A model generated the notes under the pieces. The model ran no database searches, had not been told where the DNA came from, and worked only from the letters and a program-made list of their open reading frames with translations. 64,000 nt of DNA from Roseburia sp. AM59-24XD (lineage in GTDB: Bacteria > Bacillota > Clostridia > Lachnospirales > Lachnospiraceae): assembly GCF_003478445.1 (NCBI RefSeq), contig NZ_QUET01000015.1:26146-90145 (forward strand), read 5' to 3'. Each line of letters starts with the position of its first letter. The first letter of the stretch is position 1. Both the position numbers and the translations under genes were made by a program. Of this stretch, positions 33,855 through 43,153 are shown one piece after another.

Positions 33855-35501
33855 CTATTCCACCGCTTTGTCTTCTTTGGCACAATATTCAAAGAAATCA
33901 AAGTCCGCATAATGCTTGTGTTTTACGCGGTCCGCACAGGTAATGCCGACCATTGTTCCCGTGAATTCTCCGTATTTGCAATACTCATCGGAGAACTTTG
34001 TCGTGTCAAACGGAATGCCGATCTTTTCGTAATGGGAGCCATCATATCCCCAGTAAAACTGTGAATGTTTTCCGTTAATTTCAAGGCGGAAATAGATCGG
34101 TACATCATCTACGCCGGTACGGGTATTAACAAACTCTGTCTTCACCCCGTTTTCCAATGCTATAATGGAGATGGCACTCTGTCCGAGCGTCTCGCTGTAA
34201 TATTTGCGCAGGTTGATATAATTCATATTATCATAGTACAGGATCAGTCCTGCGGAATGCTGATGCACCTCCGGCACAAATTCCATTTTGGTCGTGATCG
34301 TCGCATAAACGCTTGTCAGCTTTCTTGCAAGAATGCTCACCTTATTCAGGGAGGTTCTTGACTCCTGTCCCCTTAATCGGACATACCCTTTTCGTGCATG
34401 AATATCGGCAAAGCTCTGTGGCATGATACGCGGTGCATAATAGAAATTGCCAAGCTCCTCGTCGTCAAAGTCATCAAAATCAGGGATCTGCGGTACCTTG
34501 TATTCCGGCAGTGCACTCTCCTCGCAGTATTCCTTTGCGATATTGGTGCCGTCCGCCATACGCAGCCAGCCGTCCGGCGTCCACTCCATTTTCTGGATCG
34601 CCGTCTCACGTCCCAGTGTGCAGCGAAGCTCCGGTCGGAATGGTCTTGAGCACAGATGCACCAGATATATCTCACCAAGCTGTGTCTCGACATAGCTGCC
34701 ATGTCCCGCCTTTTGCAGCACGACATCCGGGTTGAAATATTTCGGTTTCAGATGATCCGGATCGTGTCTTTCATTGGATACCACCGGATTGGAGGTTACG
34801 ATCGGATTCTTCGGATCTCCCTCATACGGTCCCCATACATTTTGGGAACGCCCCATCGTCACACAATGGTTATAGCCTGTACCACCCTCGGCACACATAA
34901 TATAATAACAACCGTTCCGTTTGGTAAGATGCGGTGCCTCGATGCAGCCACGGTCTGTGCCTCCACGCCAGATGCGCTTCGGATAGCCGATGATCTCCTT
35001 TTTCTCCGGATCATACTCGGAAAGTGCGATCACGCCCGGCTTCTCATAGCCCTCTCTTGTCTCCCAGTCCAGAGAAACAATATATTTTCTGCCGTCATCA
35101 TCGTGAAGGATCGATGCATCAAAGCCGGAGGAATGCAAATAAACCGGCTCACTCCACGGTCCCTTAATATCCTTTGCCGTGATCAGGAAATTATCCACAT
35201 CAAAGTAACGTGCATTCATCGAATTCATCACACCGTAGATCACATAGAACAGATCCTCCTGCTCGCAGTAGGTCAGGCATGGTGCCCATATTCCCTTAGC
35301 GGACGGCAGCTTCTTCAGATCAGGATTACTGTCGTCTGTCAGCACATGTGTATAAAGCTCCCAGTTTTTCATATCTCTGGAATGATAGATCGGGATTCCC
35401 GGAAACCATTCAAATGTCGATACTGCGATATAGTAATCATCTCCCTTTCTGCAGATGCAGGGATCCGGATTAAAACCCGGTAAAATTGGATTTCTAATCA
35501 T
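33855..35501 (-). CDS. GH43 beta-xylosidase (subfamily 11 type)
   Basis: A 548-residue cytoplasmic enzyme without a signal peptide. The five-bladed propeller opens with NPILPGFNPDPCICRKGDDYY (catalytic base Asp13 in NPDP), continues with FDASILHDDDGRKYIVSLDWE (pKa-modulating Asp) and GCIEAPHLTKRNGCYYI (general acid Glu). The C-terminal 200 residues form the beta-sandwich (QSFADIHARKGYVRLRGQES, LILYYDNMNYI) that shapes the active site of GH43_11 xylosidases. It probably frees xylose from xylo-oligosaccharides in the cell; arabinofuranosidase side activity is common. Last gene of the GH5-GPH-GH42-GH30-GH43 run, 40 bases after GH30. The ATG follows GAGAGGAGAGAAAG. Confidence 0.9.
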   Translation of the reverse strand: MIRNPILPGFNPDPCICRKGDDYYIAVSTFEWFPGIPIYHSRDMKNWELYTHVLTDDSNPDLKKLPSAKGIWAPCLTYCEQEDLFYVIYGVMNSMNARYFDVDNFLITAKDIKGPWSEPVYLHSSGFDASILHDDDGRKYIVSLDWETREGYEKPGVIALSEYDPEKKEIIGYPKRIWRGGTDRGCIEAPHLTKRNGCYYIMCAEGGTGYNHCVTMGRSQNVWGPYEGDPKNPIVTSNPVVSNERHDPDHLKPKYFNPDVVLQKAGHGSYVETQLGEIYLVHLCSRPFRPELRCTLGRETAIQKMEWTPDGWLRMADGTNIAKEYCEESALPEYKVPQIPDFDDFDDEELGNFYYAPRIMPQSFADIHARKGYVRLRGQESRTSLNKVSILARKLTSVYATITTKMEFVPEVHQHSAGLILYYDNMNYINLRKYYSETLGQSAISIIALENGVKTEFVNTRTGVDDVPIYFRLEINGKHSQFYWGYDGSHYEKIGIPFDTTKFSDEYCKYGEFTGTMVGITCADRVKHKHYADFDFFEYCAKEDKAVE

Positions 35502-35541
35502 CTTTCTCTCCTCTCGATTTTAAAAACGTCTGTATTTCCAT

Positions 35542-36882
35542 CTACCGACCGCTAACAACACCGCTGACAATACTTCGCGCCGATACCGTAATATCCGCTT
35601 CCTTTCCTTGAAGCCTTATGTGCACCGGCACAGCTTCTACACCGCGGTTTAACAGGATCAATACAATTGTTCCGTCGGGATTTTCCCAGGCGGTCACATC
35701 AATTGCATCTGTATATCTGCTGAAACCAAGCCTTACCGCACCCTCCCGGATAAAATGCGAAAAATGCCAATAGTAATCCGCACTCATTCGCTGTATCAGC
35801 TCTTTGTGTTCCACATCATACAGAAAAGGGGCATCACAATAATTTCCAACATGATTGGGACCTCCCTCTTTATCCAAAAGGATATTCCAATCAAAAAATG
35901 AATTCAATCCATGATTTAAATTCCCAATCATATCATGTGCCAGACGTCCCGCATTAATTTCTTCTGCGGACGGATTAAATTTATTGTATTCCAGACAGCT
36001 TTCTGACAGAATCAGTTTCTTATCCGGAAATTGTTTCCGAATAAGATCCAGTGCCTCAAAATGATCTCCACTGTACCAGTGAAATGCAACTCCGTCAATC
36101 ATGTGATCCGTCTTTTCATCGATCAACTCACATGCCCTTTCAAAAGCACGTTCCTTATTATGATCCCACACAAACACCTTCACATGTTCCAGTCCTGCCC
36201 GCTCCATAGCCGGATACAGATATTCCGAAAGAAACTCCTTTTCCTGAGCTGAAGAATACACACAGGAATCCCACGTCTGAACTGCTTTTGGTTCATTTTG
36301 CACAGAAATCTGCTCCACCTCATATCCGCGTTTCTCAAACTCTGCAATGTATCGGCAAATGCAATTTGCCCATAAGGGATAAAACTCTCTTTTCAGACTT
36401 CCACCATTTTTACGGGCACCATTTGTCTTCATAAATGCAGGCGGAGACCACGGTGACAGCATTATTTTTAATGGTCTTTGCGCTGTTTTCTGTGCAGCCT
36501 CCAACAATGGCAGAATATATTTCTCTGTATCCGTAAAATCAAATGATTCCAAATCTCTGTCCTGCGGGTCTTTTATCGCCGAATACAAATGAGTCGAAAA
36601 GTCACAGCTGTCCATATGAATCCGCACTCTAACATAGTTCATGTGATCCGGATCAAAATATTTTGTGAGCAGCTCCTTCTGCTGCACGTCATTCATTTGT
36701 TGAAATACATAACCTGCAGCATCAGTAATTGCTCCACCAAACCCTTCAAAGGTCTGGTATTTTATCTGAGGATAAATATTAATTACCTGATCCTCTACTC
36801 CTGTATCATCAATAAAATCTACTGTTTTCTCATTCCTTAAGAGTTTTTGTTTTCCAACACTTTCCACAAATGTAAATTTCAT
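35542..36882 (-). CDS. GH30 glycosidase (glucosylceramidase / beta-1,6-glucanase type)
   Basis: A 446-residue cytoplasmic GH30 enzyme: FEGFGGAITDAAGYVF near residue 45, SPWSPPAFMKTNG near 150, acid/base Glu in VQNEPKAVQTWDSC and nucleophile Glu in LILSESCLEY. The C-terminal beta domain (about 385-446) completes the GH30 clan A layout. GH30 members of this kind hydrolyse beta-glucosides, including beta-1,6-glucan and glucosylceramide; which one applies cannot be read here. Its start overlaps the end of the GH42 gene by 4 bases (ATGA), so translation is coupled. With the upstream exo-beta-1,3-glucanase-like GH5 a beta-1,3/1,6-glucan target is plausible. Confidence 0.88.
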   Translation of the reverse strand: MKFTFVESVGKQKLLRNEKTVDFIDDTGVEDQVINIYPQIKYQTFEGFGGAITDAAGYVFQQMNDVQQKELLTKYFDPDHMNYVRVRIHMDSCDFSTHLYSAIKDPQDRDLESFDFTDTEKYILPLLEAAQKTAQRPLKIMLSPWSPPAFMKTNGARKNGGSLKREFYPLWANCICRYIAEFEKRGYEVEQISVQNEPKAVQTWDSCVYSSAQEKEFLSEYLYPAMERAGLEHVKVFVWDHNKERAFERACELIDEKTDHMIDGVAFHWYSGDHFEALDLIRKQFPDKKLILSESCLEYNKFNPSAEEINAGRLAHDMIGNLNHGLNSFFDWNILLDKEGGPNHVGNYCDAPFLYDVEHKELIQRMSADYYWHFSHFIREGAVRLGFSRYTDAIDVTAWENPDGTIVLILLNRGVEAVPVHIRLQGKEADITVSARSIVSGVVSGR

Positions 36883-38930
36883 GATTGCTCTCCTTCATAC
36901 TCTTTCAAAATCCGGACACCCCAATCCTTCATCGGAATACTCTGCCCCTTCATAAAGATATTACCTGACAGAAGATCCTCCACCTTTTCGAATGGGCAAA
37001 TAAAACTCTCCGCTTCCTCACTGTAATGAAGAGCATAATGAATTGTTTCTTTTTTCTCATTAATGCCGCTGCGAATGATCACAGGCCATTTTATTTCGTC
37101 ATCGAAATAGTTTTGAACCTGAGCACAAACAACAGCATCCTTAAATATTTTCTTCAGTCTTTCTTTCGTTACATAGCAGCCAATATAATAACCATATCCC
37201 TGTCCAAAAGCATTTTTAGTGATCGCGGCATATTTTCCCCAGTATTTATGCTCATATGACTCTATCACCTGAGCCGTATCCGGTTTCAACAATTCAGCAA
37301 AATATAAAATATTTTCTCCTGCAACCGTTGCCCGTCCCGGCTCCGTAAACTGATTATAGCTCATACCAAAGCAATCCGTCATGCCATGAGGCTGCACATC
37401 TGAATACACACTTAACTGACGATCTGCCACAAAAGACTTAAAAGAGCTTACAACCACTCCACCAGCCTGCACAAATCCCTTCATCTTCTGAACAAATGCA
37501 TCCGATACACTATATAACGCAGGTGTAACGATCATCTGATACGGCTTTTGTTCCTGATCAAATTTTTCTTCCAATTGGTGAATGTCTATGATATCACAGG
37601 AGATGTTCATTTCATACAAACAATCGTACATCCAGCGAACCACATCATTATAGCTTAAATCCTTGTCAATCGGGAACCAGTTGAAGCTGCTCAGAGACTG
37701 ATTATCAATTACCACAGCCACCTGATTTTTCCGGGAAATACACAATGTCTCCCTGCCGAACCGGGCAATCTCACGCCCAAATTCTCCCGCCTCTTCATAT
37801 ACCGGATTCGTAGAAAGGTCATGACTCAAAACCCCCTTCCAATACGTTTCATATCCATCATGAATGGAATGCCAGTTCCAGTATAAAACGCCTGCCGCCC
37901 CACTTGCCAGATGGCTGTATCCATGAAGACGGAGCTGTCCCGGATATGGTGTCCAATATTTAAATGCCTGCGCCTGACATTCCAGCACAATATATGCATC
38001 ATCCTTAAGGGTTCGAATAGAATCCCCACCAAATCCAATCTCTGCTCCTGTCAGACCATCCTGCGTCGGATGATAAATATCTGTTCCTGCGATCGTCACG
38101 GCTTTAGACGCTTCATAATGATTGATATCAGGCTGCACACCATAAGAATACCCATCCTGCGCAATATCTGCTCCGAATTTTTTCCATTCAAAATCAAAAT
38201 TATGTGTAATAAACTGATCTTGCCTCTTATATTTTTTTACAAGCTCTGACTGCCACACTAAATACTCTGCCGCCAGACTTCTCTGGAATTTAGCAAATTC
38301 GCAGGCAAGTCCACCATGAATACAGCCTGCCATATCCGGAAAATCCGACCAATCAGAAATGGAATTACTCCAGTAGCGCAAGCCAAATACTTCGTTTAAC
38401 TGCTCGGTCGTATGAAATTTTGTCTTTAAATATTCAACGAACATCCGCTGCACCTGTGGCGATGCTGTTCCATAATGCTTCGTCTCATTATCAATCTGAA
38501 AACCTATCACACAGGAAACATTTGCCGTATGCTCAAGCAATTTACAGATCACATTTTCAGCGCATTTACGAAACACCGGGTGAACAATATCCATGATCTG
38601 GCGTTTCCCGTATTTCTTTCTGGAATACCCGTCAAACACCATCACTTCCGGACATTTTTTTTCTAACCAGGAGGGAATGGCATACGTTGGTGTCCCAATG
38701 ATCACATACATTCCGGCTTCCTCTGCTGCCGCAAGCGCTTTATCAATATAGGAAAAATCGTATACACCTTCTGCCGGTTCTAATGTGCTCCAGGTTGACT
38801 CTGCAATACGAATCGTATTCATTCCTGCTTTCTGCATCATGGCAATGTCTTCCTGCAGCCGGTCATACGGCATATACTCCGGATAATATGCTGCTCCAAA
38901 TAGAATATCTTTTACCTGCAATTCCCTCAT
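36879..38930 (-). CDS. GH42 beta-galactosidase
   Basis: A 683-residue GH42 enzyme. It begins FGAAYYPEYMPYDRLQEDIA and has MNTIRIAESTWSTLEPAEG, the acid/base in GFQIDNETKHYG (Glu about 148) and the trimerisation/glutaminase-like second domain (about 395-600). Usual length is 670-690. No signal peptide, so it acts on oligosaccharides brought in by the neighbouring GPH carrier. GH42 enzymes release terminal beta-galactose, often from plant galactan or arabinogalactan fragments. It follows the transporter gene by 37 bases and overlaps GH30 by 4. The ATG at 38930 follows GAGGAGGATTACC. Confidence 0.92.
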   Translation of the reverse strand: MRELQVKDILFGAAYYPEYMPYDRLQEDIAMMQKAGMNTIRIAESTWSTLEPAEGVYDFSYIDKALAAAEEAGMYVIIGTPTYAIPSWLEKKCPEVMVFDGYSRKKYGKRQIMDIVHPVFRKCAENVICKLLEHTANVSCVIGFQIDNETKHYGTASPQVQRMFVEYLKTKFHTTEQLNEVFGLRYWSNSISDWSDFPDMAGCIHGGLACEFAKFQRSLAAEYLVWQSELVKKYKRQDQFITHNFDFEWKKFGADIAQDGYSYGVQPDINHYEASKAVTIAGTDIYHPTQDGLTGAEIGFGGDSIRTLKDDAYIVLECQAQAFKYWTPYPGQLRLHGYSHLASGAAGVLYWNWHSIHDGYETYWKGVLSHDLSTNPVYEEAGEFGREIARFGRETLCISRKNQVAVVIDNQSLSSFNWFPIDKDLSYNDVVRWMYDCLYEMNISCDIIDIHQLEEKFDQEQKPYQMIVTPALYSVSDAFVQKMKGFVQAGGVVVSSFKSFVADRQLSVYSDVQPHGMTDCFGMSYNQFTEPGRATVAGENILYFAELLKPDTAQVIESYEHKYWGKYAAITKNAFGQGYGYYIGCYVTKERLKKIFKDAVVCAQVQNYFDDEIKWPVIIRSGINEKKETIHYALHYSEEAESFICPFEKVEDLLSGNIFMKGQSIPMKDWGVRILKEYEGEQS

Positions 38931-38967
38931 GGTAATCCTCCTCTATACACAATGACTACTCTGCCGA

Positions 38968-40365
38968 TTAATTGTCCTTACGGTGCTTTCCCTGCTCCAG
39001 ATCAGCAAGAACCTGATCATACTTCTTGTCCAGATCAAAGAATACCATGCAGACCACTACGATCACTACCATAATAAACGGAATCCATGCAAAGGACCAA
39101 TTAATTGCTGCCAGCGACTTAGCAGACTGCACTGCCTTCTTTGCATCAAATCCGCCGAAGCCCAACACCCATCCAAGTGCTGCTGTACCAATACCGGAGC
39201 CAACCTTCATACAAAATGAAGATGCTGCATTTCCCATTCCGGCTGTCCCATATCCGTTGTACCACTCTCCGTATGTGATTGCATCCTGAAGAAGACCAAA
39301 CATAGAAGCTCCTCCACATGCAAATCCCATACCCTTTACAACAGATAATACACAGGTCATTGTTACATCTGTTGTAAAACCGGAAAGAAGAAATCCAATT
39401 CCGGAAACTGCCATTCCACACATAAACAGATTTTTCTTGGAAACCTTTTTCATAATGAATGGTGTCACAAAGAGGAATGCAATCTGTGCAATAGAAAGAC
39501 AGTTAGAAATAATGGCATATTTACCGGCATTTCCTACATTATACTGTGCAAAAAAAACGGCAGATCCGAAGAAGCAGGACATCATAAAATACATTGCAAA
39601 GATAGCAATTACCAGTAATACCCAGTACTTATTGACGAACAATCCTTTAATGCCTTTGATAAAGGAAACCTGATTTTCCTTTGCCTCTTTCTGAGTAGAA
39701 CCACCTTCTACGACACGCTCTTTGCACATAAAGAATGTAAACATGTTTAAAACAACAAATACAATCATCAAAACAACAAATGTCAATGTCCATCCCTTCT
39801 GGGAATAAACATCTCCACCACCAAAAGCAGCTGTCATTTTCAGTACAACCGTATTGATCGTCATGGTTCCTGCTGTTGCCAAAAGGTTACGGAAATTTCC
39901 AAGCAAACCTCTCTCATACTGATTGGTTGTCATCAGACCATTTAAGGTTGCATACGGAACATTGATTCCTGTATAAAAAATCGTAGAAACCAGATTATAT
40001 GTTAAAAACATATATGCCAGCTGCGTTTTCCCAACAAATGCAGTTGGAACCGTAAACATAAGAACCGTACATACTGCTAACGGCACACACAATCTGGCGA
40101 TCCACGGGCGTGCCTTTCCCCATTTACTATGAGTATGATCGATAATATATCCCATTACCAGATCCGAAATACCGTCAAAAAACTTTGAAATTGCAATAAT
40201 AGACGCTGCAGCCGCTGCACTTGCTCCAACAACATTCGTATAATATACCAGCAAAAATGCACTGATCGCAGAATAAACCAAGTTTCCTGCATAATCTCCT
40301 ATACCATATGCAAAACGCTCTAAAAATGTAAGTTTAGCATTTGGATTCATCTTATTCTCATTCAT
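38968..40365 (-). CDS. GPH-family sugar:cation symporter (MelB type)
   Basis: A 465-residue carrier with about 12 hydrophobic segments. The opening FLERFAYGIGDYAGNLVYSA and the SKFFDGISDLVMGYIIDHTHSKWGKARPW stretch (quoted in part) are the GPH signatures of glycoside-pentoside-hexuronide symporters. Such carriers import di- and oligosaccharides or glycosides with Na+ or H+. It is placed between the GH5 and GH42 genes with 24 and 37 base gaps, so it likely brings in the substrate for the four glycosidases of the operon. The ATG at 40365 follows AAAGAGAGGTAACGAAT. Confidence 0.92.
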   Translation of the reverse strand: MNENKMNPNAKLTFLERFAYGIGDYAGNLVYSAISAFLLVYYTNVVGASAAAAASIIAISKFFDGISDLVMGYIIDHTHSKWGKARPWIARLCVPLAVCTVLMFTVPTAFVGKTQLAYMFLTYNLVSTIFYTGINVPYATLNGLMTTNQYERGLLGNFRNLLATAGTMTINTVVLKMTAAFGGGDVYSQKGWTLTFVVLMIVFVVLNMFTFFMCKERVVEGGSTQKEAKENQVSFIKGIKGLFVNKYWVLLVIAIFAMYFMMSCFFGSAVFFAQYNVGNAGKYAIISNCLSIAQIAFLFVTPFIMKKVSKKNLFMCGMAVSGIGFLLSGFTTDVTMTCVLSVVKGMGFACGGASMFGLLQDAITYGEWYNGYGTAGMGNAASSFCMKVGSGIGTAALGWVLGFGGFDAKKAVQSAKSLAAINWSFAWIPFIMVVIVVVCMVFFDLDKKYDQVLADLEQGKHRKDN

Positions 40366-40389
40366 ATTCGTTACCTCTCTTTCTATTGC

Positions 40390-41559
40390 TTATTTATCTA
40401 ACGGAAACCATCCAAAATCAACACAACGTCCCAGATCCCAGCTATCCCAGCCAATCCAGCCTTCTGTATTGACTGTGTCTGTCAATAATTTATAGCTCCA
40501 GTAAAAATAACCGGATCCCTTTTCCCAGGCTGCTTTCTGCATTCGTGCAACTGCCTGATATATTTCCTTTTTCTGCTCTGGCGAATAGCTTTCTACCGAA
40601 GCTCCCTCCAGTCCGTTTAAAACTGTCTGACCGCCCTTCGTATCCCAGCCGCAGGCAAGAGAATTAAACAGACACCACTCACCACAGATCACAGGGAAAT
40701 ACTGCTGCATTTCTTCAATTTCTTTCATGAAATGCTCTTTCACATATTTTTCATAGCCCTCTACAGTCTGCTCACATCCCATCATTTCTGCCATCATCAG
40801 ATACTGGTGGGTATCAAGAACTACATTTTTGTACTTTTCTTCACGCATAAAATCTTTCCAGATTGTAAGCTCAAACCCATCATGAATAACGATATATTTA
40901 TCCTCATCCAGATACTTCTCAATACGGTCATAGGCATCCAGATAGAATTTCCGGATAAACTCAACAGTAATCGGAGCACTGCCCTTCGCCATCTCTTTAT
41001 CTACCGGTGGATATCTTTTTTGAATATTCAGTAACTCCCATGCTCCCTGTAATGCCGGCTCGTTGATCAGTTCGATTCCCCAAAGACCTTCTCTGTGTCC
41101 ATATCTTTGAGCCAGTCTCTCCAATACTGTATGGACAAACTCAACCTCCTCGGGATTCTGAGCCCATTTACAAACTCCACATATTCCTCCATTGTCAGAT
41201 CCATTCTGTCCTTCCGGTGCTGTATGCAGATCAATCAGAATCTTCAGGCCATACTTTTCAGCCCAGTTAAATGCCTTATCCAGTTCTTCTACACATCCAA
41301 TGAACGGCTCTCTGTCGCCAAAAATGAAATATGGTACCGGAATACGTACTGCATCCAGCCCCCAGGACTTGATTGTTACAAAATCACGTTCCGTAATATA
41401 CTCACTACGATGGATCTTGATTCTTGCCTCATACACCTCCTTCGACAACTGCCTTGGCAGCCAGTACTCATCCTCCGCTGTCGTTCCTTCAAACAACGCC
41501 GGATTCATCCATTTTTCCAAAACCAGCCAGTTTCCTAAATTAACACCTTTTACTTTCAT
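40390..41559 (-). CDS. GH5 exo-beta-1,3-glucanase-like glycosidase
   Basis: A 389-residue GH5 protein without signal peptide. KGVNLGNWLVLEKWMNPALF and IDLHTAPEGQNGSDNGG strongly recall fungal exo-beta-1,3-glucanases (GVNLGGWLVLE, DLHGAPGSQNGFDNSG). Acid/base Glu lies in LINEPALQGAWE and the nucleophile in PVICGEWCLF. First gene of the five-gene operon, starting with ATG at 41559 after AAAGGTACGGCTATT, and opposite an AraC regulator. It probably removes glucose from beta-1,3-linked oligosaccharides or glucosides inside the cell. Subfamily assignment needs a search. Confidence 0.87.
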   Translation of the reverse strand: MKVKGVNLGNWLVLEKWMNPALFEGTTAEDEYWLPRQLSKEVYEARIKIHRSEYITERDFVTIKSWGLDAVRIPVPYFIFGDREPFIGCVEELDKAFNWAEKYGLKILIDLHTAPEGQNGSDNGGICGVCKWAQNPEEVEFVHTVLERLAQRYGHREGLWGIELINEPALQGAWELLNIQKRYPPVDKEMAKGSAPITVEFIRKFYLDAYDRIEKYLDEDKYIVIHDGFELTIWKDFMREEKYKNVVLDTHQYLMMAEMMGCEQTVEGYEKYVKEHFMKEIEEMQQYFPVICGEWCLFNSLACGWDTKGGQTVLNGLEGASVESYSPEQKKEIYQAVARMQKAAWEKGSGYFYWSYKLLTDTVNTEGWIGWDSWDLGRCVDFGWFPLDK

Positions 41560-41713
41560 AATAGCCGTACCTTTCTTTGTTTAAAATAAACAACTGTTTT
41601 CTGTTTTTCGTTTTCCGTCTTTTCTTAATTTGTAACTAGATTTTAAGATAAAAAAAACTGCATTTTTATATCAAAATTATTATATTTTTTAACATTTTTC
41701 TTATATAACCTGA

Positions 41714-41719
41714 TATAAT
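41714..41719 (+). promoter_or_regulatory. -10 element of the AraC gene at 41756
   Basis: TATAAT at 41714-41719; a clear -35 box is not evident in the AT-rich stretch before it. The 196 bases between the divergent AraC and GH5 genes should hold the regulator's binding sites; no convincing repeats were identified. Confidence 0.5.
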
Positions 41720-41755
41720 ATGTCTTAAAGAACTAATACATGGAGGTTTCTTAAA

Positions 41756-42955
41756 ATGCAGGACATTATTTTACTTCAATATCTTTCCAAAAAGCTTCAC
41801 ACCTATGTGTATAAATTTTCCCTGAATCAGGAAATGCTTTTCTCTTATTGTGGGGTGCTTTCCTTTCAGGATTCATATATGCGCAATCTGTCATTTCGTA
41901 ATTATCTGCTGAACAAACCACAGAAATCAATGCCCTGCCTGAAGGCAATTCACCAAAAAAATATTTACTGTGTTGTCCATACCGACGAATTCATTTACGT
42001 TGCAGGACCAGTTTGTTTTCCGGCTTCCGTTTATCTGACACATAACTACGATTCGCTTTCTCTGGAGGAAAACGTTGAAAAGTATATTCCTCAAGTCGAT
42101 CTGACCACTTACTTGAATGATATGATTTTTCTTCACCATATGCTAACCGGTACAGAATCTTCTCCGGAGATGATAATACAGGATAACTGTGTAGATCAGG
42201 ATTCAGAAGAAAAGGTACAGCAGAATTTTAATAATCTGCTTTTTGATAATCAGGAAAACTCAGTACACCACAATCCTTACGATCAGGAGGTGCGTGAATT
42301 TAGCAGCATCGAGAACGGAGATTTGATCCAATTGGAAAAAAGCATGCAGGAGGATTACGATGGATCAATCGGTACACTTGCCAGGGATCCTGTACGCAAT
42401 CTTAAGAACCTCGGCATCGTTCTTATCACTCTTGCCAGCCGCTATGCCATCCGCGGCGGATTATCTCCGGAGATTTCCTTCTCGTTAAGCGACACTTATA
42501 TCCAGCAGATCGAGGACTGCAATGATATCGCACAGATCAAACCACTTGCTCAAAAGGCTGAATTTCATTATGCAGAAATGGTACATGATATCAAAGAAAA
42601 CCAAAAAGGAATCTCTCAAAAGCAAAAAAATCCCCGCATCAACAAATGCAAGGATTATATTTTTTCTCATTTGCACGATAGAATCACTGTAGAAGATCTT
42701 GCTCTTGAAGCAGACTGTAATCCCAATTATCTATCCCAGCTTTTCAAGCAATGTGAAGGAGTCAGTATTTCCCATTACATCCTTCAGGAAAAGATCAATC
42801 GTGCCAAAAATCTTTTGATTTATTCGGATTATTCCTATATAGAAATTGCCACTTACTTAGGCTTTTCTTCGCAGAGCCATTTGGGAACTCAATTCAAAAA
42901 ATACACCGGATACACTTTGCGGCAATTTCGTGAGATTTACGGAAGAAAGGAGTAA
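41756..42955 (+). CDS. AraC-family regulator of the GH5-GH43 operon
   Basis: A 399-residue regulator. The C-terminal 100 residues are the AraC DNA-binding domain (RITVEDLALEADCNPNYLSQLF, YSDYSYIEIATYLGFSSQSHLG). The N-terminal 280 residues are not a plain cupin; segments such as NQEMLFSYCGVLSFQDSYMRN and LITLASRYAIRGGLSPE resemble the YSIRK-type AraC sensor region found beside sugar genes in Firmicutes. The ATG follows TGGAGGTTTCTTAAA. It is divergent from the GH5-led operon and is its likely activator. A copy of a dispersed repeat begins 6 bases after its stop and may end its transcript. Confidence 0.87.
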   Translation: MQDIILLQYLSKKLHTYVYKFSLNQEMLFSYCGVLSFQDSYMRNLSFRNYLLNKPQKSMPCLKAIHQKNIYCVVHTDEFIYVAGPVCFPASVYLTHNYDSLSLEENVEKYIPQVDLTTYLNDMIFLHHMLTGTESSPEMIIQDNCVDQDSEEKVQQNFNNLLFDNQENSVHHNPYDQEVREFSSIENGDLIQLEKSMQEDYDGSIGTLARDPVRNLKNLGIVLITLASRYAIRGGLSPEISFSLSDTYIQQIEDCNDIAQIKPLAQKAEFHYAEMVHDIKENQKGISQKQKNPRINKCKDYIFSHLHDRITVEDLALEADCNPNYLSQLFKQCEGVSISHYILQEKINRAKNLLIYSDYSYIEIATYLGFSSQSHLGTQFKKYTGYTLRQFREIYGRKE

Positions 42956-42960
42956 ACTTG

Positions 42961-43035
42961 CCAGAACAAAAGGGCAAAACCAGCGTTTTGCCCTTGCTTC
43001 CCACCACATTACGAGCATTTTCCTATACCAGAACA
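42961..43035. repeat. Copy of a dispersed palindromic repeat
   Basis: Contains GGGCAAAAC, a 4-base loop and GTTTTGCCC (42972-42993), then CCACCACATTACGAGCATTT, then TCCTATACCAGAACAAA. The same order and near-identical bases recur twice at 63862-64000. In this copy the second palindrome (AGAATTGC/GCAATTCT) of the other copies is missing. Confidence 0.85.
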
Positions 43036-43084
43036 AATTGGACTTGCCCGTTTTGCGCGTCACTGTACGATTGCTTATACAATC

Positions 43085-43129
43085 TCCCTCTGTGCTTCCC
43101 GGACTTCTCAGTCAACAAACACAGAGGGA
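43085..43129. repeat. Hairpin between the dispersed repeat and ptsI
   Basis: Ten-base perfect arms TCCCTCTGTG and CACAGAGGGA separated by 25 bases, 25 bases after the ptsI stop. No T-run follows, so it may be a weak or factor-dependent terminator. Confidence 0.45.
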
Positions 43130-43153
43130 TTATCTGTCCTATTTATCGGACAC

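Noticed and set aside
34656..35483. Plus-strand frame of 275 codons
   Set aside because: It is the antisense of a strongly supported GH43 gene with conserved catalytic motifs.
43085..43129. Riboswitch or confident terminator after ptsI
   Set aside because: Only one long-looped hairpin is visible, without T-run or conserved core.
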